Positions 31,515 through 42,676 of a stretch of DNA of 64,000 bases are shown piece after piece. The stretch is from Skeletonema tropicum (Eukaryota; Bacillariophyta; Thalassiosirophyceae; Thalassiosirales; Thalassiosiraceae): NCBI GenBank assembly GCA_037178625.1, contig CM074133.1:1674001-1738000 (forward strand), read 5' to 3'. The position numbers and the translations under genes are program-made. Below the pieces are notes generated by a model. It searched no databases. It had not been told where the DNA came from and saw only the letters and a program-made list of their open reading frames with translations. Position 1 is the first letter of the stretch; each line of letters begins with the position of its first letter.

Positions 31515-32669
31515 ATGAAGATTGCTGCTACCACTGCTATGCTTAGCACCATCCTCTACGCGGCATCACTTCCCAAACCATCCTCAGCCGTGTCTAGCCG
31601 TACCATCGCCAGTTTTGTCGCCTCCTCAATCGGCCGATCAGCTCCAACATCAGCAACAATTACTTCTTCACGTAACATGAGTACCCAAACACCTGAGCAA
31701 AAGCAATCTCTCATCGATTGTCCCACAATTGCCCTTCGTGATGGAACCGCCCACCCTGCCATTGGATTTGGAACCTACAAGGTTGGATTCATTCCTGCGT
31801 CTGCTTCATCTGCGGTAGCGGCTGGAGGCTCAACGAATGAACCGCAGCGAACTGCGGAAGAGTGCGTCACCGATGCTTTGAATAGTGGCTACAGATTTTT
31901 GGAGTGCGCTGAGTTCTATGGCAATGAACAAGAGGTCGGGAAAGCAATCAAAGCAAGCGGTGTGCCGAGAGAGGAGTTGTTCCTGTGCAGTAAAGTCTGG
32001 ACCACGACTATCGAGAAGGGTGATGATGCTATTAGAGCACAGTTGGACAAAACACTTGAAAGTCTCGGAACAGATTACGTTGATCTGTACCTTATTCATT
32101 GGCCAGTGCCCGGAAAGCATGTTGATGCCTACAAGACGGTGCTGGATCTCAAGAGGGAGGGCAAGGTACGCAATGTTGGGGTATCAAACTACGCAGTTGA
32201 AGACTACAAAGAACTTCTTTCTGCGGGCATTACTAGTGAGGACAAGCCAGTTGTAAATCAAATCGAGATCAACCCTTTCCTCTACAGGAAGAACACAATT
32301 GAATATTTCCAAAGTGAAGGAGTCGTAATGCAGTCCTACAGGTCACTTCGTGATGGCAAAGCAATGGATAATCCAACCTTGATATCTCTAGGAGAAAAAC
32401 ATAATAAATCTCCAGCTCAGATTCTTGGCAGATGGTGCGTGCAACACGGCTTTGTGTACGTGCCAAAGTCCGTGAAGATAGAGCGCATGGTGGAAAATGC
32501 TCAAGTATTTGATTTTGAGCTAAGCGAAGAAGAGATGGCTACTTTGGATGCATTGACCACATCTGATGCTTTTGAAACATTTTTTGGATTGTACAAGAAG
32601 TGTGTCAATAGAGACACTTCAAAGGATGGAAGCATGGAGGGAGTCAAGACAGACATTACCATTGATTAA
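31515..32669 (+). CDS. Aldo-keto reductase with N-terminal presequence
   Basis: A 384-residue TIM-barrel oxidoreductase (aldo-keto reductase family), NADPH-dependent for carbonyl substrates. The start at 31515 gives an N-terminal hydrophobic leader (MKIAATTAMLSTILYAA) and a Ser/Thr-rich stretch to about residue 53, a likely secretory or plastid presequence; Met 55 could be an internal start for a cytosolic form. Barrel landmarks are GFGTYKVG, AEFYGNE with catalytic Tyr 135, Lys 160 in CSKVW, His 195 in LIHWP, GVSNY and QIEINPF. The catalytic-tetrad Asp is replaced by Glu at 130 (FLECAEFYG instead of FLDTAxxYG). An Ala/Ser-rich insertion of about 25 residues follows GTYKVG. The substrate is unknown. 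Confidence 0.85.
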   Translation: MKIAATTAMLSTILYAASLPKPSSAVSSRTIASFVASSIGRSAPTSATITSSRNMSTQTPEQKQSLIDCPTIALRDGTAHPAIGFGTYKVGFIPASASSAVAAGGSTNEPQRTAEECVTDALNSGYRFLECAEFYGNEQEVGKAIKASGVPREELFLCSKVWTTTIEKGDDAIRAQLDKTLESLGTDYVDLYLIHWPVPGKHVDAYKTVLDLKREGKVRNVGVSNYAVEDYKELLSAGITSEDKPVVNQIEINPFLYRKNTIEYFQSEGVVMQSYRSLRDGKAMDNPTLISLGEKHNKSPAQILGRWCVQHGFVYVPKSVKIERMVENAQVFDFELSEEEMATLDALTTSDAFETFFGLYKKCVNRDTSKDGSMEGVKTDITID

Positions 32670-33140
32670 GCAGTGTAGGATATCAGCTAATGTATGTAGC
32701 AAGAATTTTAACGTGCGTCTGGTGGGCGGGCCTTCCTCATGTCTGCTTTCGAACGAACAGTATTGTTTCCTACTTATTGCAGTCCTAAAAATCTCTTCAT
32801 TTAAAAGTTCAAAAGTAGTGAGAGAAACCTAGCTTCAGCTGCGATGTTATTTATTATTTTGAGCATAAGACAACATAGAAGTACCATAAGTATCGATCAA
32901 TCAGGACCAATCGAACGACGAAGAAAAGAGAGAGCGGAGACCGGAGACAAACAAGCATGCTGCCTGCCTGCGAAGACGGGCGCGTGCTGATGATCGCCGA
33001 TCATCGCCAATTCAATGCACCATGCATAAGCAACTTTTTGTAATCTTCATCTACTCTGCCCACGCACAATACATAGCTTCATGTTGTAGCACGTGTCGGC
33101 GTGGTTGTTATTACTTGCATGAAAAGAGCTGTTGTCTAAT
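32670..33140. other. Intergenic, no gene seen
   Basis: About 470 bp between the aldo-keto reductase and the NRAMP gene. It includes a small palindromic GATGATCGCCGATCATC at about 32990-33006. No ORF or RNA gene is supported. Confidence 0.4.
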
Positions 33141-34784
33141 ATGAACGACGTAGAGCTGCTTCGCAGGAATCAAGATGAAGATGCCTTAGAACTAAACGCA
33201 GACAATAATAATTGCAGCGGCGAAGAGGAACAAAACAATGCGCTACTCTGGCGGCCATCAGGGAGTTATTTAAGGGACTTTATATTCTTCAGTGGACCAG
33301 GGTGGTTCGTGTCGATTGCTTACGTTGATCCAGGCAACTACCAAGCTGATATTCAGGCAGGGTCCACATCTCAATACACTCTTCTTTTCGCATTATGGTG
33401 GACAGGTATTCTTTCAATCTACGTCCAGATATTGTGCGTGAGGCTAGCATTCTATGGGAAACTAACTCTTTCGCAAGCTCAAGCTCAAAATTCAACGAAG
33501 GCTTCCAGAATTTTTCATTGGGCCATTGCAGAATTCTCAACTATGATCACGGATCTGCCTGGCGTGATCGGTTTTGCGGTTGCTCTGAATTATTTCTTCG
33601 GCTTACCATATTATGTTGGAGTATTGTTAAGTCTTTTGACAACAATGCTGTTTTTGGCTACGGTGAACTTGAGTGGTGGAATGCGCATACTTGAGATATC
33701 GATTGCAATCTTCGTTGCAATCATGTCAGTAGCACTATTTGTTGAAATGGACTTTGTCAATCCAGACACGGGAGCATTAATGAAAGGATGGGGCTATGGG
33801 TTTGTCGACGTGAATAGTTCAGACATCTTCAGTATTGCTGGTATTCTTGGATCTGTTGTGATGCCTCACAATCTATACCTGCACACTGCTGCGGTTCAGA
33901 CCAAGTCAGAGCAAGTTAATCAGTCTCCTGATGTCATCCACAGCGCTGTGAAATATTGCTCTATCGAGCCCATCCTTCCTATCCTTATATCATTCTTCGT
34001 CAACATGGCCGTCATTTCAATTGCTGCCGAAAGTGTGTATGGACAAACCGATGACGCCGAGCAGGTTGGCATTACAGACTTCTGTTCGTACTTCCAAAGC
34101 TTGAAGGGAGGTTGTCTACTTTGGGCCATCGCTTTGTTGGCTGCAGGGCAAAGTGGTGCTATTACAACAACCTACACAGGACAGTATGTGATGGACGGGT
34201 TTCTAAACCTCCAAATACCAATCGCCTTACGATCTATTGTGACGCGTTTAATGGCAATTGTACCAGGAGTCATCGTATCTGTGCTATTTCCAGATCGGCT
34301 CAACAGTCTCATAAACATCGTCAACGCATTGCTGGGTTTATTGCTGCCATTTGCTTTCACGCCATTGGTCAAATTCAATTGTTCCAAGAGCATAATGGGC
34401 GACAATGCCTCAAAAGGCTTGGAAAAATTCATTTTACATACATTTGCTATATTGGTGTGGGCCATCAATGCAACAACAATTGTAAGTACTTCTACTGCGG
34501 GAAAGCTGTGTATACGAAACGAACTTTTGACTCACAGAACTGTGTTTTTCCTTTCTCTGCAGTCGGCTACTGGAGGAGGCTTCTTCGGAGACATCCTTCC
34601 TGGCATGGACATGTCATTAAAAAAGGTCATTTTGATACTCATACAGGTGTTTCTTCAACTCTTCTACGCTTACTGGAATTTTATTACACTATTTGGAAGT
34701 GATGGTTATGATATTATTGATCAGAAGCAATCTTTTGACATCGAATTGCCCAGTGAAAGCCATATTGAAATAGAAATAACGTAA
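33141..34784 (+). CDS. NRAMP-family divalent metal transporter
   Basis: Best read as join(33141..34481, 34563..34784), 520 residues. The open frame continues through 34482-34562, but that stretch starts GTAAGT, ends CTCTGCAG, is 81 nt (27 codons) without a stop, and interrupts the join ATTI/SATGGGFFGD. It therefore looks like a 3n intron. The protein has about 11-12 TM segments. TM1 carries YVDPGNYQADIQAG (metal-binding Asp and Asn of DPGN) and TM6 carries VMPHNLYLHTA (the MPH motif). NRAMP proteins couple H+ to uptake of Mn2+, Fe2+ or Cd2+. The N-terminal 40 residues are acidic and Asn-rich. The upstream codons before 33141 lack an ATG. Membrane location (plasma membrane or vacuole) is not evident. 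Confidence 0.9.
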   Translation: MNDVELLRRNQDEDALELNADNNNCSGEEEQNNALLWRPSGSYLRDFIFFSGPGWFVSIAYVDPGNYQADIQAGSTSQYTLLFALWWTGILSIYVQILCVRLAFYGKLTLSQAQAQNSTKASRIFHWAIAEFSTMITDLPGVIGFAVALNYFFGLPYYVGVLLSLLTTMLFLATVNLSGGMRILEISIAIFVAIMSVALFVEMDFVNPDTGALMKGWGYGFVDVNSSDIFSIAGILGSVVMPHNLYLHTAAVQTKSEQVNQSPDVIHSAVKYCSIEPILPILISFFVNMAVISIAAESVYGQTDDAEQVGITDFCSYFQSLKGGCLLWAIALLAAGQSGAITTTYTGQYVMDGFLNLQIPIALRSIVTRLMAIVPGVIVSVLFPDRLNSLINIVNALLGLLLPFAFTPLVKFNCSKSIMGDNASKGLEKFILHTFAILVWAINATTIVSTSTAGKLCIRNELLTHRTVFFLSLQSATGGGFFGDILPGMDMSLKKVILILIQVFLQLFYAYWNFITLFGSDGYDIIDQKQSFDIELPSESHIEIEIT

Positions 34785-35297
34785 ATTCATGACTTCGAAC
34801 GAGTGGTAGTACGACGAAGTATGACACTACTAACTCGACTTCAACTTCGACTCACTTCATAGAACCAGAAGCATCCGAAGATACCATACACTCTTGCTCC
34901 TTCAATTCTTCATTGCGTTCGTTGCTTCTCATTCTCTGTCACAGTATCTCTATCGTATCCTTTGGTCATGAAAATTCTCTTCTACCGCAACACTACTGAC
35001 ATACGACTTAGGTCTCTAGAGGGAGGGCACGTTGTATCTCTTGCCCAAGCTTTGTGATGAAAAAATATCTTCATATCCTTGTTGGGGAGGGCGGGGGGAG
35101 CGAGAGGGGGGAGAAGGAAAACCCGTAGTCTCCCGCAAAAAACGCTCACGCTCTGGAAAATCCGCGCTCCCCCCCCTCGCTACTTACTCGCTACTCGCCG
35201 ATGTCGTGAAAAATGGTGACAATAAATCAACATCCGGATCCTTCCCCTATCATTAGTGCGTGTTCAATAAAAAATAGAATAAATACTGCCAATAAAT
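34785..35297. other. Intergenic with G-rich tract
   Basis: About 510 bp between NRAMP and the JmjC gene. A G-rich stretch at 35083-35117 has four or more G-runs (GGGGAGGGCGGGGGG and GGGGGG), compatible with a G-quadruplex on the plus strand. A C8 run is near 35169-35178. No gene is supported. Confidence 0.5.
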
Positions 35298-38200
35298 ATG
35301 GAAAGCACGGAAGAAGCAGCCAAGAGCCTGCTGAGTTTTTCCGCAGTGAAGTTGCCTCCGCGCGAGGAATTGGAACCGCCGTCGGAAACATCAACTGAAC
35401 ACCTCTACGGCTGGCCGCATAATGATGAGTATGCCGTCGCTAACCATAATGTCGGCGCGGCGGGAACAATGGCTCCCGAGACTGTTTCTTCGTCAGAACC
35501 CTCGCCGACTGATCATTGGCCACCTGAGGTCTGCTCGGCTATTTCGAATGGCGTCGAGATGAATCATCAATTTGCTCCGACGTTACCTGCGGAAACTGCG
35601 GCGCTACCATCTGGCCAGCGTAAGAGCGGTAGGAAACGAACGCGCAAAATCAATTACGACAACGATGCCAATAGCGACGAGCACCCCCATAATTCTGCCA
35701 AAGAATCGTCCGAGCAAAAGGGGGCGCGTCGAAGTAGCAGTCGCAAGACACGGGGAGTCTACGACACCGTCTGCGTGCCCGTGGAGACATATTCTGCGCT
35801 AGACGAAGAATTGCTCTCCAAACTACCCAGTGCACCTTCCACAACTTACTTCGAGGAAGAGTCGGCATGGAGATTTCACAATCCTGCCTTTCCGAATGAC
35901 TCATTCGAACAGCTCACTGTAATGCGTGACGAAAGAAAAATACCCTACATCACTCCTGCTGTGTCTTCACACGAGCTACAACCTCTCCCATCTCCACCAC
36001 CACTGCCGGATTTTCCCGACACAGGATTTTGTCAATGGTCCTTTGATGAACCATCTCGTGTCTTACTTGCCAAATTTTTACCCTTCAAAGGAGAGAAACT
36101 ATTCGGGAAAATTATGGTCAATCCGGAGGATGAACGTTTCCTCCTACACATGATGGAACGAGATGACATTACTGTAATCTCCGAGGGTCTTGCAGATGAG
36201 ATCAATGCTTCTCTCTGGACAAAAGAGTACATTACGGGATGCATAGGATCAGAGTACCATCACAAATTCCGTGCGTTTCAAAAGAAGAGCCGAGCTTTAA
36301 CAAATGATAATTCGGCCACGATGATTGAGTATCATGAGGAACAGAGTGGGTGGTATAGTATGAAAGTGGCTTCGTATTTTGAATACTTGGAGAAGAGGCG
36401 TAGTGTACAGGCTGGTGGTCAACAAGAAGGCAGTGAGAGCAGCGATGGGTCAGAGAAAATGTTTAGCTTTGAGGATTCCAATGGCAAGGAGCACTGTATC
36501 AACGCGGAGGAAGTGTCTCTTGTAAGTTGTTGATATTTCCACGCCAACATGTTTGATTTTTGTCTTTCACTCTTACTGATTTGCTTGGTCATATCTTTTT
36601 ATCTGCTCTAGTACATGATTGATGTTGACCTCATCAAGCTTTTACCAAAGTGTTTTGAAGACCTTCAACAAAATTTCAAGCTTTCTAGCATTCTCCCGGG
36701 AGGCTCTCATTGCATGATGAATGCGGTGAATGTCAATGGTCGTCCTTTTATGGGGCCAAACTTGTACATAACACCACCTTCCTCATTTACCCACTTTCAT
36801 CAAGATGGTCATGGTACGGTTGATTCGGGACATTTATGTTTGTCTGGATATAACGAAGTAGTCATGTTACGGCGGCTTCCCGAGAGGCACAAATGTCGCG
36901 CTCTCGAACTTTTGAATGGGTCTTCTTCCTCCTCCCATAGCGCCCTGTATGGCTTGCCGCATAGAGACGATCTAGATCCTGCCCTCAGTTGGCCGACGAA
37001 AGGAGCAATTAGATTTTGTGAAGAAATGGGTTACTGCCCATCCGTATTTATCTTGAAGCCTGGCCAAATGGTCCACATCAACAAGGGTCGTCTCCACGCA
37101 TTTCGAAAACTATCCACCTCTTCATTATACGTCACGGACTGCCATCACGACCTTCGGCAAAACTTACGAGAATCCATTGGAAGCACAGAGCAGCTTTGCT
37201 TTAGTATCGCGTGGGATTGGATGTTCAAGGGAGTAACAAGTGAAGGTATCAATAGAGAGTTTTCGAGCATTCTCGAATGTGTGCGCTTGAACAGTGCGCA
37301 CAATTTACAATCATTGGCTATTCCTGAAACAGCTCTCCTATTTCTAGCAAAGGAAAATGTTGCGAAGTACAACGCTGAAAAGAATGATTCCCTATCTCTC
37401 ATCCAAGGCAGATCATTGTCGAGAGAAGGCATGAGTAGGTTGAAGCCGGACCCGATGACTGTTCTCCGTGGCATTTTAACTTCACTTCAGTATGTCGTTC
37501 ACCGTCATAACTCGGCAGTGCGTATGTCGAAGGAATGGGGTTGGGAAAGACAAGTCAAAGAATTCAAATGGGCAAAAGTTTCTATCGACGAAAAGCCAAA
37601 CACGTGGCAAGATCCTGGAACCTTTTCGTTGGACCCTTACGGTGCTGGGGACTTTTTTTGCAAGTTCTGCATGGAGGAATTGTCAAATATTTACATGCAT
37701 TGCGACGGCTGTGAGAAACTACTGAACAAAGATTTCAATATTTGCAGCAATTGCCACAAGGAAGGAAAATACAAAGTGTCGTTTTACCAAATGCACCCAT
37801 TCAGTACCAAACGATTCAGCGTCCTCAACCATACTGGAAATATGACGCTAGAGAGAGCAGCTAGGTGTCCGTGTAAAAATGGGAAGCCTTGCAGTAACTG
37901 TAACTTCTGCACGGGGTGCTCGTGCAAGTGCCACCAACAGTTCACTCTCCATTATCGTTTCATGGAGATTGACGATGAGCTTCAATTGTTGAGCGAAGCA
38001 GAGAGGATTGTCGGGGCGGATCAAATTTCACATTCAGATGAAACAAGTGCCCGTTTGCTTTCATTACTGTCTGGAACATGTATCAACAATGCATCAATCG
38101 AGCAAGCCAGTCCGCCCCGACGCCGCTCTTCATTACAGGAAGAAATGACAGATTTAGAAGAGAACAGCCCAAGAAAGAAAGAAAAGCCGAAGCGCCCCAG

Positions 38201-39455
38201 GGAAGATTTGACCACAGCTGCCGTGACGAAAAAAACATATCGAAAGAAGTCAAAAACCATCAAAAAGAAACGTGTCATTCCACCCATTGATTTCAACTCT
38301 ATCGAGATTGGCACAGCTGTGACTGTCGCATCTGGCAGCGACGCGAGTGTAGCGGTTGTCAATGAACTTGACTTTCCCAAAATGAAGCTCAAAGTATGCT
38401 TGGACGAAGGAAACAAAATCGATTGGGTAGACTTTGATGCAGTTCAAAACATCACTTCCACCACAAATGGCAGCTTTCAAACACGCTGTGCATTTCTGAT
38501 TCATGACGATGTTGACCCAGTACTTCCTTCCTCTATAGATGATTTATCTAGAGGATCAATTGCGTACACTGCTCCTCGAGGCACAGTCATGCCGCCAGAC
38601 GAATCGGTAGCGAGCGGAATAGGAAAGTTGACTCATAAGACATTTTCAGACTTTGTCAAGAACGCCAGATTGTTGGAAAGCCCCACAAATGATGCGTTAA
38701 TTAAACTTCTTCCTCGTACGTCAAGAATACGTGTTGACGAAGTTCGGCATCTCTATCGAAACTTTGCAGACTGTTCAAACATTGAAGGAGATTCCTCAAT
38801 CATCTTTTCACGAAGAGAGATTGACATTGTCAACTACTACTTTTTTTTGGGCAAGGTACCACGTGACATGGCAACGTTGATGCCGTATCGAGCCGAGAAA
38901 GATCTGCGGCAACTAACAAAAGTCATAGAAGATATGGGGCTATGTGAATCACCAGAGTACGTGAAAATGCTGCAAGAAACTGTCGGCATCTTGGACAGGA
39001 TGGAAATAGCAGCAGCTCAGAACGCAGTAAAAACAAACAGCGGGAAATCGGATGGAGCGACTGCTCCACCAAATCCAATCAAGACCAAGAAGCAGATGAA
39101 CCTAAGACAATCACCCGAATTGACTGAAGAAGAGAGGCAGATTCTGCCACAGTGGGCTGTAAGCAAAACGGTGGAATGGAGAAAACTTGTGACGGAAGGC
39201 GATCCGCGTCCAGTCTTTGGCTGTAACTGGTGCGGTCCGAAGATACGTACTGGTTATGAGGGACCATTGCTGGTGAAATCGGAATTGTGCCCTACATGCA
39301 CAGAGTTCGAGAAAGAAGGCTACTACATGAGAATGACTGCCGGCGGATCAAAAAAAACTTTTTGTCTCGGAAATGAAACTGTTTGGTGGTCAAATCAAGC
39401 ATATCTAATGGGAACAACAGACAAGGTTGCAGAATCTAAGTCTCAGAAGGCTTGA
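35298..39455 (+). CDS. JmjC-domain dioxygenase with cysteine-rich fingers
   Basis: The CDS is join(35298..36521, 36612..39455), 1355 residues, with a 90-nt phase-0 intron. The N-terminal 160 residues are low complexity with a basic RKSGRKRTRK patch (nuclear). The JmjC core follows the intron: FTHFHQDGHG gives the iron ligands His and Asp at about 471 and 473, and GQMVHINKGRLHAFRK gives the distal His. Behind it (about 760-860) are Cys-rich clusters FCKFCMEEL, CDGCEKLL, ICSNCHKEG and CPCKNGKPCSNCNFC. A further CNWCGP/CPTC pair lies near the C-terminus. JmjC enzymes use Fe(II) and 2-oxoglutarate, usually demethylating histone lysines. The extra fingers suggest a chromatin role. The substrate is not predictable from this. 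Confidence 0.82.
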
Positions 39456-39998
39456 CGCAGAGATGGAGAAAAAGCTGCGGAGACAGAAGAAAACGCTGTA
39501 CAAGAAGTTCAGTATAACTTTCATTTACATACCTAATTAATCCATAAGATTAGATGGAAATAAAAGTGTGATCTGGCAGCTGCAGGGTACAGATAGAAGC
39601 GAACGAGTCGATTGTACATACTCCTATCTATTCAACTAACTGCCGGCGCAAAAAACCCGACGTGCATAAGTACTCTATTTTCTCGTCGTAAAGACTCTTA
39701 TCCGGTATCCATCTACATTGTAGAAACCAGATCAGGTGTCGTTTCGACTCATATACTTTTGCCTCTTTTTTTGCTAAGTTATGCTGGAGACATCAGGGAA
39801 AACTGTGATGGCTCATTCCCGTGCTCACGCTTCACGCTTCACGCTTCACGCTCATGCTCACGCTGACGCTGACGCAATATAATACTCCTAAGTATTATGC
39901 TGAAGTGGCAGGTAAGAAGTACTCCTAATAACATAGGAATAATGAGAGTGGGCCAATACATCAAGGATTGTTAAGTTGTACAAGCAACCTTAGCAGCA
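39456..39998. other. Intergenic with CACGCTT minisatellite
   Basis: About 540 bp. A short tandem repeat of TTCACGC/GCTCACGC/GCTGACGC type lies at about 39823-39875. An ORF at 39612-39866 runs into this repeat and is not considered real. No other feature was seen. Confidence 0.5.
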
Positions 39999-41159
39999 AT
40001 GAAGCTAGCAGTTACAACTCTCATCATCGTCTTTCAGACGTGTACCTCCCTTTCGATTCGTCAGCCAAATAGGCGTGAATTCATTGCTACATCTGTAGCA
40101 TCGGTGTCTTTCCCTTTTCTTCCAACACAACATGGAAACGCAATAGAAATTCAGCCATCATCTTCGATATCTCTTCCACCTATCGGTCTCGGGGCGTGGG
40201 CGTGGGGAGACAGCCTGTTCTGGGGCTATGATAAGAAGAACGACGACGACTTGAAGGATGTGTTTCAGTATGCATTAGATAACAAGCTGCCTGCCTTCTT
40301 TGACACCGCCGAACTCTATGGTCTCGGGAGGAGTGAAGAGTTAATAGGAAAGTTCAGAGATGAGCTTTGCAAAACTACAGAAGATAGAGAAAAAGTTGTG
40401 ATCGCGAGTAAGTTTGCCCCATTGCCTTGGCGTTCGTCCAGAGAAGAAGTTGTGAAAGCATGTAAGGCAAGCGTGAAGAGGCTTGGTGCCCCGATTGATC
40501 TCTACCAGATTCACTTTCCTAATGTAAAACACAACGAGGAGTATTGGGATGGTTTGGCAGATTGTTTTGAGCAGGGCTTGGTGAAAAGCGTAGGTGTTTC
40601 GAATTACGGCGTTGACGCCATTAGAGCTTGTCATGCTTCACTTGCTAAACGGGGGATCAAGCTTGCTTCTAACCAGATACAAATGTCTCTGCTATACCGC
40701 TGGCCAATTGAAAATGGGCTCTTGGATACTTGCAATGAGCTTGATGTCAAGGTTCTAGCTTATTCACCGCTGGCTTTGGGTTTTCTCACTGGCAAATACA
40801 GTAGCCAGAGCTTACCATCCGGTCCCAGGGCAAAAATTGGGAAACAGTTGTTTCAAGATGGGTCGTGTGAAGAACTTCTCGCAGTGATGAAAAATATTGC
40901 AGGGAACCACGGCGATGAAATTCCTATCTCACAAGTAGCTTTGAATTGGACCATCTCGAAGGGCACAATACCTATCCCTGGAGCACGCACTGTCCGCCAG
41001 GAGGAGAAGAACTTGTCTACACTTGAGTGGAGTCTCACCAATGATGAAGTGAAACAACTTGATGAAGTATCCGCGAAGGTTACTGGTTTTGTAACCCCCG
41101 ATAAAAACCCATTCCCTCGTAAGGATCTCAATACTGGCTTAGTCATGTACGATTCATAA
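39999..41159 (+). CDS. Aldo-keto reductase with probable thylakoid-lumen (Tat) presequence
   Basis: A 386-residue single-exon protein. The catalytic tetrad is complete: Asp and Tyr in FFDTAELYG, Lys in IASKFAP, His in YQIHFPN; GVSNYG and AYSPLALGFLTGKY are further family landmarks. The leader has two parts: a hydrophobic signal peptide (MKLAVTTLIIVFQTCTSLS), and then NRREFIATSVASVSFPFLP ending before HGNA. The RR followed by a hydrophobic stretch and A-x-A-like end resembles a twin-arginine lumen-transfer signal. The plan therefore looks like ER signal, short transit part, and Tat signal, which would place a cofactor-loaded NADP enzyme in the lumen. This is inference; the first cleavage site lacks the usual Phe at +1. 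It is convergent with the TPR gene, only 29 bp apart. Confidence 0.85.
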   Translation: MKLAVTTLIIVFQTCTSLSIRQPNRREFIATSVASVSFPFLPTQHGNAIEIQPSSSISLPPIGLGAWAWGDSLFWGYDKKNDDDLKDVFQYALDNKLPAFFDTAELYGLGRSEELIGKFRDELCKTTEDREKVVIASKFAPLPWRSSREEVVKACKASVKRLGAPIDLYQIHFPNVKHNEEYWDGLADCFEQGLVKSVGVSNYGVDAIRACHASLAKRGIKLASNQIQMSLLYRWPIENGLLDTCNELDVKVLAYSPLALGFLTGKYSSQSLPSGPRAKIGKQLFQDGSCEELLAVMKNIAGNHGDEIPISQVALNWTISKGTIPIPGARTVRQEEKNLSTLEWSLTNDEVKQLDEVSAKVTGFVTPDKNPFPRKDLNTGLVMYDS

Positions 41160-41188
41160 CTAGATGGGACATACTTTCAGATATAATA

Positions 41189-42676
41189 TTACCTACATGC
41201 TCTTCTCAGCCCGACAAAAGCTAAAACTGAAAACCCAGCAATTCCCATCAAAATGAGTGCTTCCTTGTGCTTCTCCCACGGCGTTTCTTCTTCATCCTCG
41301 TCATCGTCTGTTGTACGGTCGAATTCTTTCACCTGAGGTGGTTGGTCAGAGAATGAAACTGATTGTTGCACAGGAGGGTATTCCCGGTCAAGTTTGCTTT
41401 TCAGGGAGCTCTTCCTTCTGAATGGAGCCTTGTTTGTTCCCACACTTGCTGTTTCTCCAGTTGCTTCTCCACTGCCGTCATTAGTTTGAACTTCAGAGAC
41501 TTTCAGTTGTTCCTGTTTTACTTCCAGCATAGGTTGTTTTGATTCAGAAGAATCCCTTGTTTGCGCTGTGTTCTCTTTGCCTGGCTTAGCATTCTCTTTG
41601 CCATCGTCACCACCAAACAAGGCTTTTGCCATCACTTTCGCCTTCTTCTTTTCTATCTTCTTTGCTGTCTTTCTCTTTTCCGAATATTCCGTTATCAGTC
41701 GCTTAATTTCTTTCATTTGCAATGTCAAAGCCCGGAGAGAAGCCTTTTCTTCTTTACGTGAGCACTGATCACTGGAGCTGAATTCATTGACTATGTAGGG
41801 CATTCCCAAGCCTTTAGCCTTTTTCAATATCGCTATTGCATCATCTACTTCACCTTGTTCCATGCACGCACGTGCTACAACGAGGTAGCTCTTTACCCTC
41901 CATTCTCCGAACAGTTTCGCATCAATAATGCCCTCGTTATTCAAAATTGTGTGAATCTTCATTCCTCTTTTTCCGTAAAGGGCATCTAACATGATCAATG
42001 CATTCTTTGCAAATTTGGATGCCTCCTCCCACTTGGCTAACTTTATACAACATGTCGCTGCATTATTGGAACAAGTGATCATGATAACGACAAGATCGGC
42101 CCTAACCTCATTGGAGCTCGTGTGATCATGTTGCACATTTCTGACTTTATCTACAGCGCTTGCATATGTGTTTAGTGCTCCTAAATAATCTTTCTCCGAG
42201 AAGAATTTTGCAGCTTGCACCTTTTGACTTTTTGCCAGCGCAACTTTTTCAGCAGAGTCCATTTCACTAAGTGTATGCTTTCGAACGACTTTCGGAGCTG
42301 TCGTCACATGGCAAGTTACATTCGATCGACCACTGAGTCTCCACGAAGCGAGTTCGATGGTATATTTCTCATCAGCTATTTCAGTTAACACTCCTCTCCC
42401 ATATTCGCATATCACATCGTCTCCGATAGATGGCGGCACGGATGGATAATCTTTTGGTGTGTACAGCATATTTGGTTCTCTACGACGAAGAGCAGGACTG
42501 CTCATACCATTCTTCACCTCCCCCAATCTTATCTCCTTGATGCCATCGCTTTTCCGCGTTCGAATTATCAGCCCTCTCCCGAAGTCAGTTTGTACAATCA
42601 CTTGATCGGCATCCTCTGGCTCTTGCTGTTGCCGCGAGCTCGGAGGCTGCGTCGTGTAGCGGTGGCTGTTGTTCAT
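41189..42676 (-). CDS. Tail-anchored TPR protein
   Basis: A 495-residue single-exon protein. The first 130 residues hold two short segments (VIVQTDFGRGLIIRTR and DVICEYGRGVLTEIADEKYTIEL) that look like repeated beta modules around a GRG core. A TPR-like helical region spans about 150-330 (AAKFFSEKDYLGALNTYASAV, NNAATCCIKLAKWEEA, VARACMEQGEVDDAI). A Lys-rich coiled segment is followed by a Ser/Glu-rich disordered stretch. The C-terminus ends in one hydrophobic helix (ALILMGIAGFSVLAFVGL) and a short basic tail, a tail-anchor typical of ER or mitochondrial outer membrane proteins. The arrangement resembles TPR co-chaperones that are membrane anchored, but no FKBP domain is visible. Partners are unknown. 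Confidence 0.78.
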   Translation of the reverse strand: MNNSHRYTTQPPSSRQQQEPEDADQVIVQTDFGRGLIIRTRKSDGIKEIRLGEVKNGMSSPALRRREPNMLYTPKDYPSVPPSIGDDVICEYGRGVLTEIADEKYTIELASWRLSGRSNVTCHVTTAPKVVRKHTLSEMDSAEKVALAKSQKVQAAKFFSEKDYLGALNTYASAVDKVRNVQHDHTSSNEVRADLVVIMITCSNNAATCCIKLAKWEEASKFAKNALIMLDALYGKRGMKIHTILNNEGIIDAKLFGEWRVKSYLVVARACMEQGEVDDAIAILKKAKGLGMPYIVNEFSSSDQCSRKEEKASLRALTLQMKEIKRLITEYSEKRKTAKKIEKKKAKVMAKALFGGDDGKENAKPGKENTAQTRDSSESKQPMLEVKQEQLKVSEVQTNDGSGEATGETASVGTNKAPFRRKSSLKSKLDREYPPVQQSVSFSDQPPQVKEFDRTTDDDEDEEETPWEKHKEALILMGIAGFSVLAFVGLRRACR

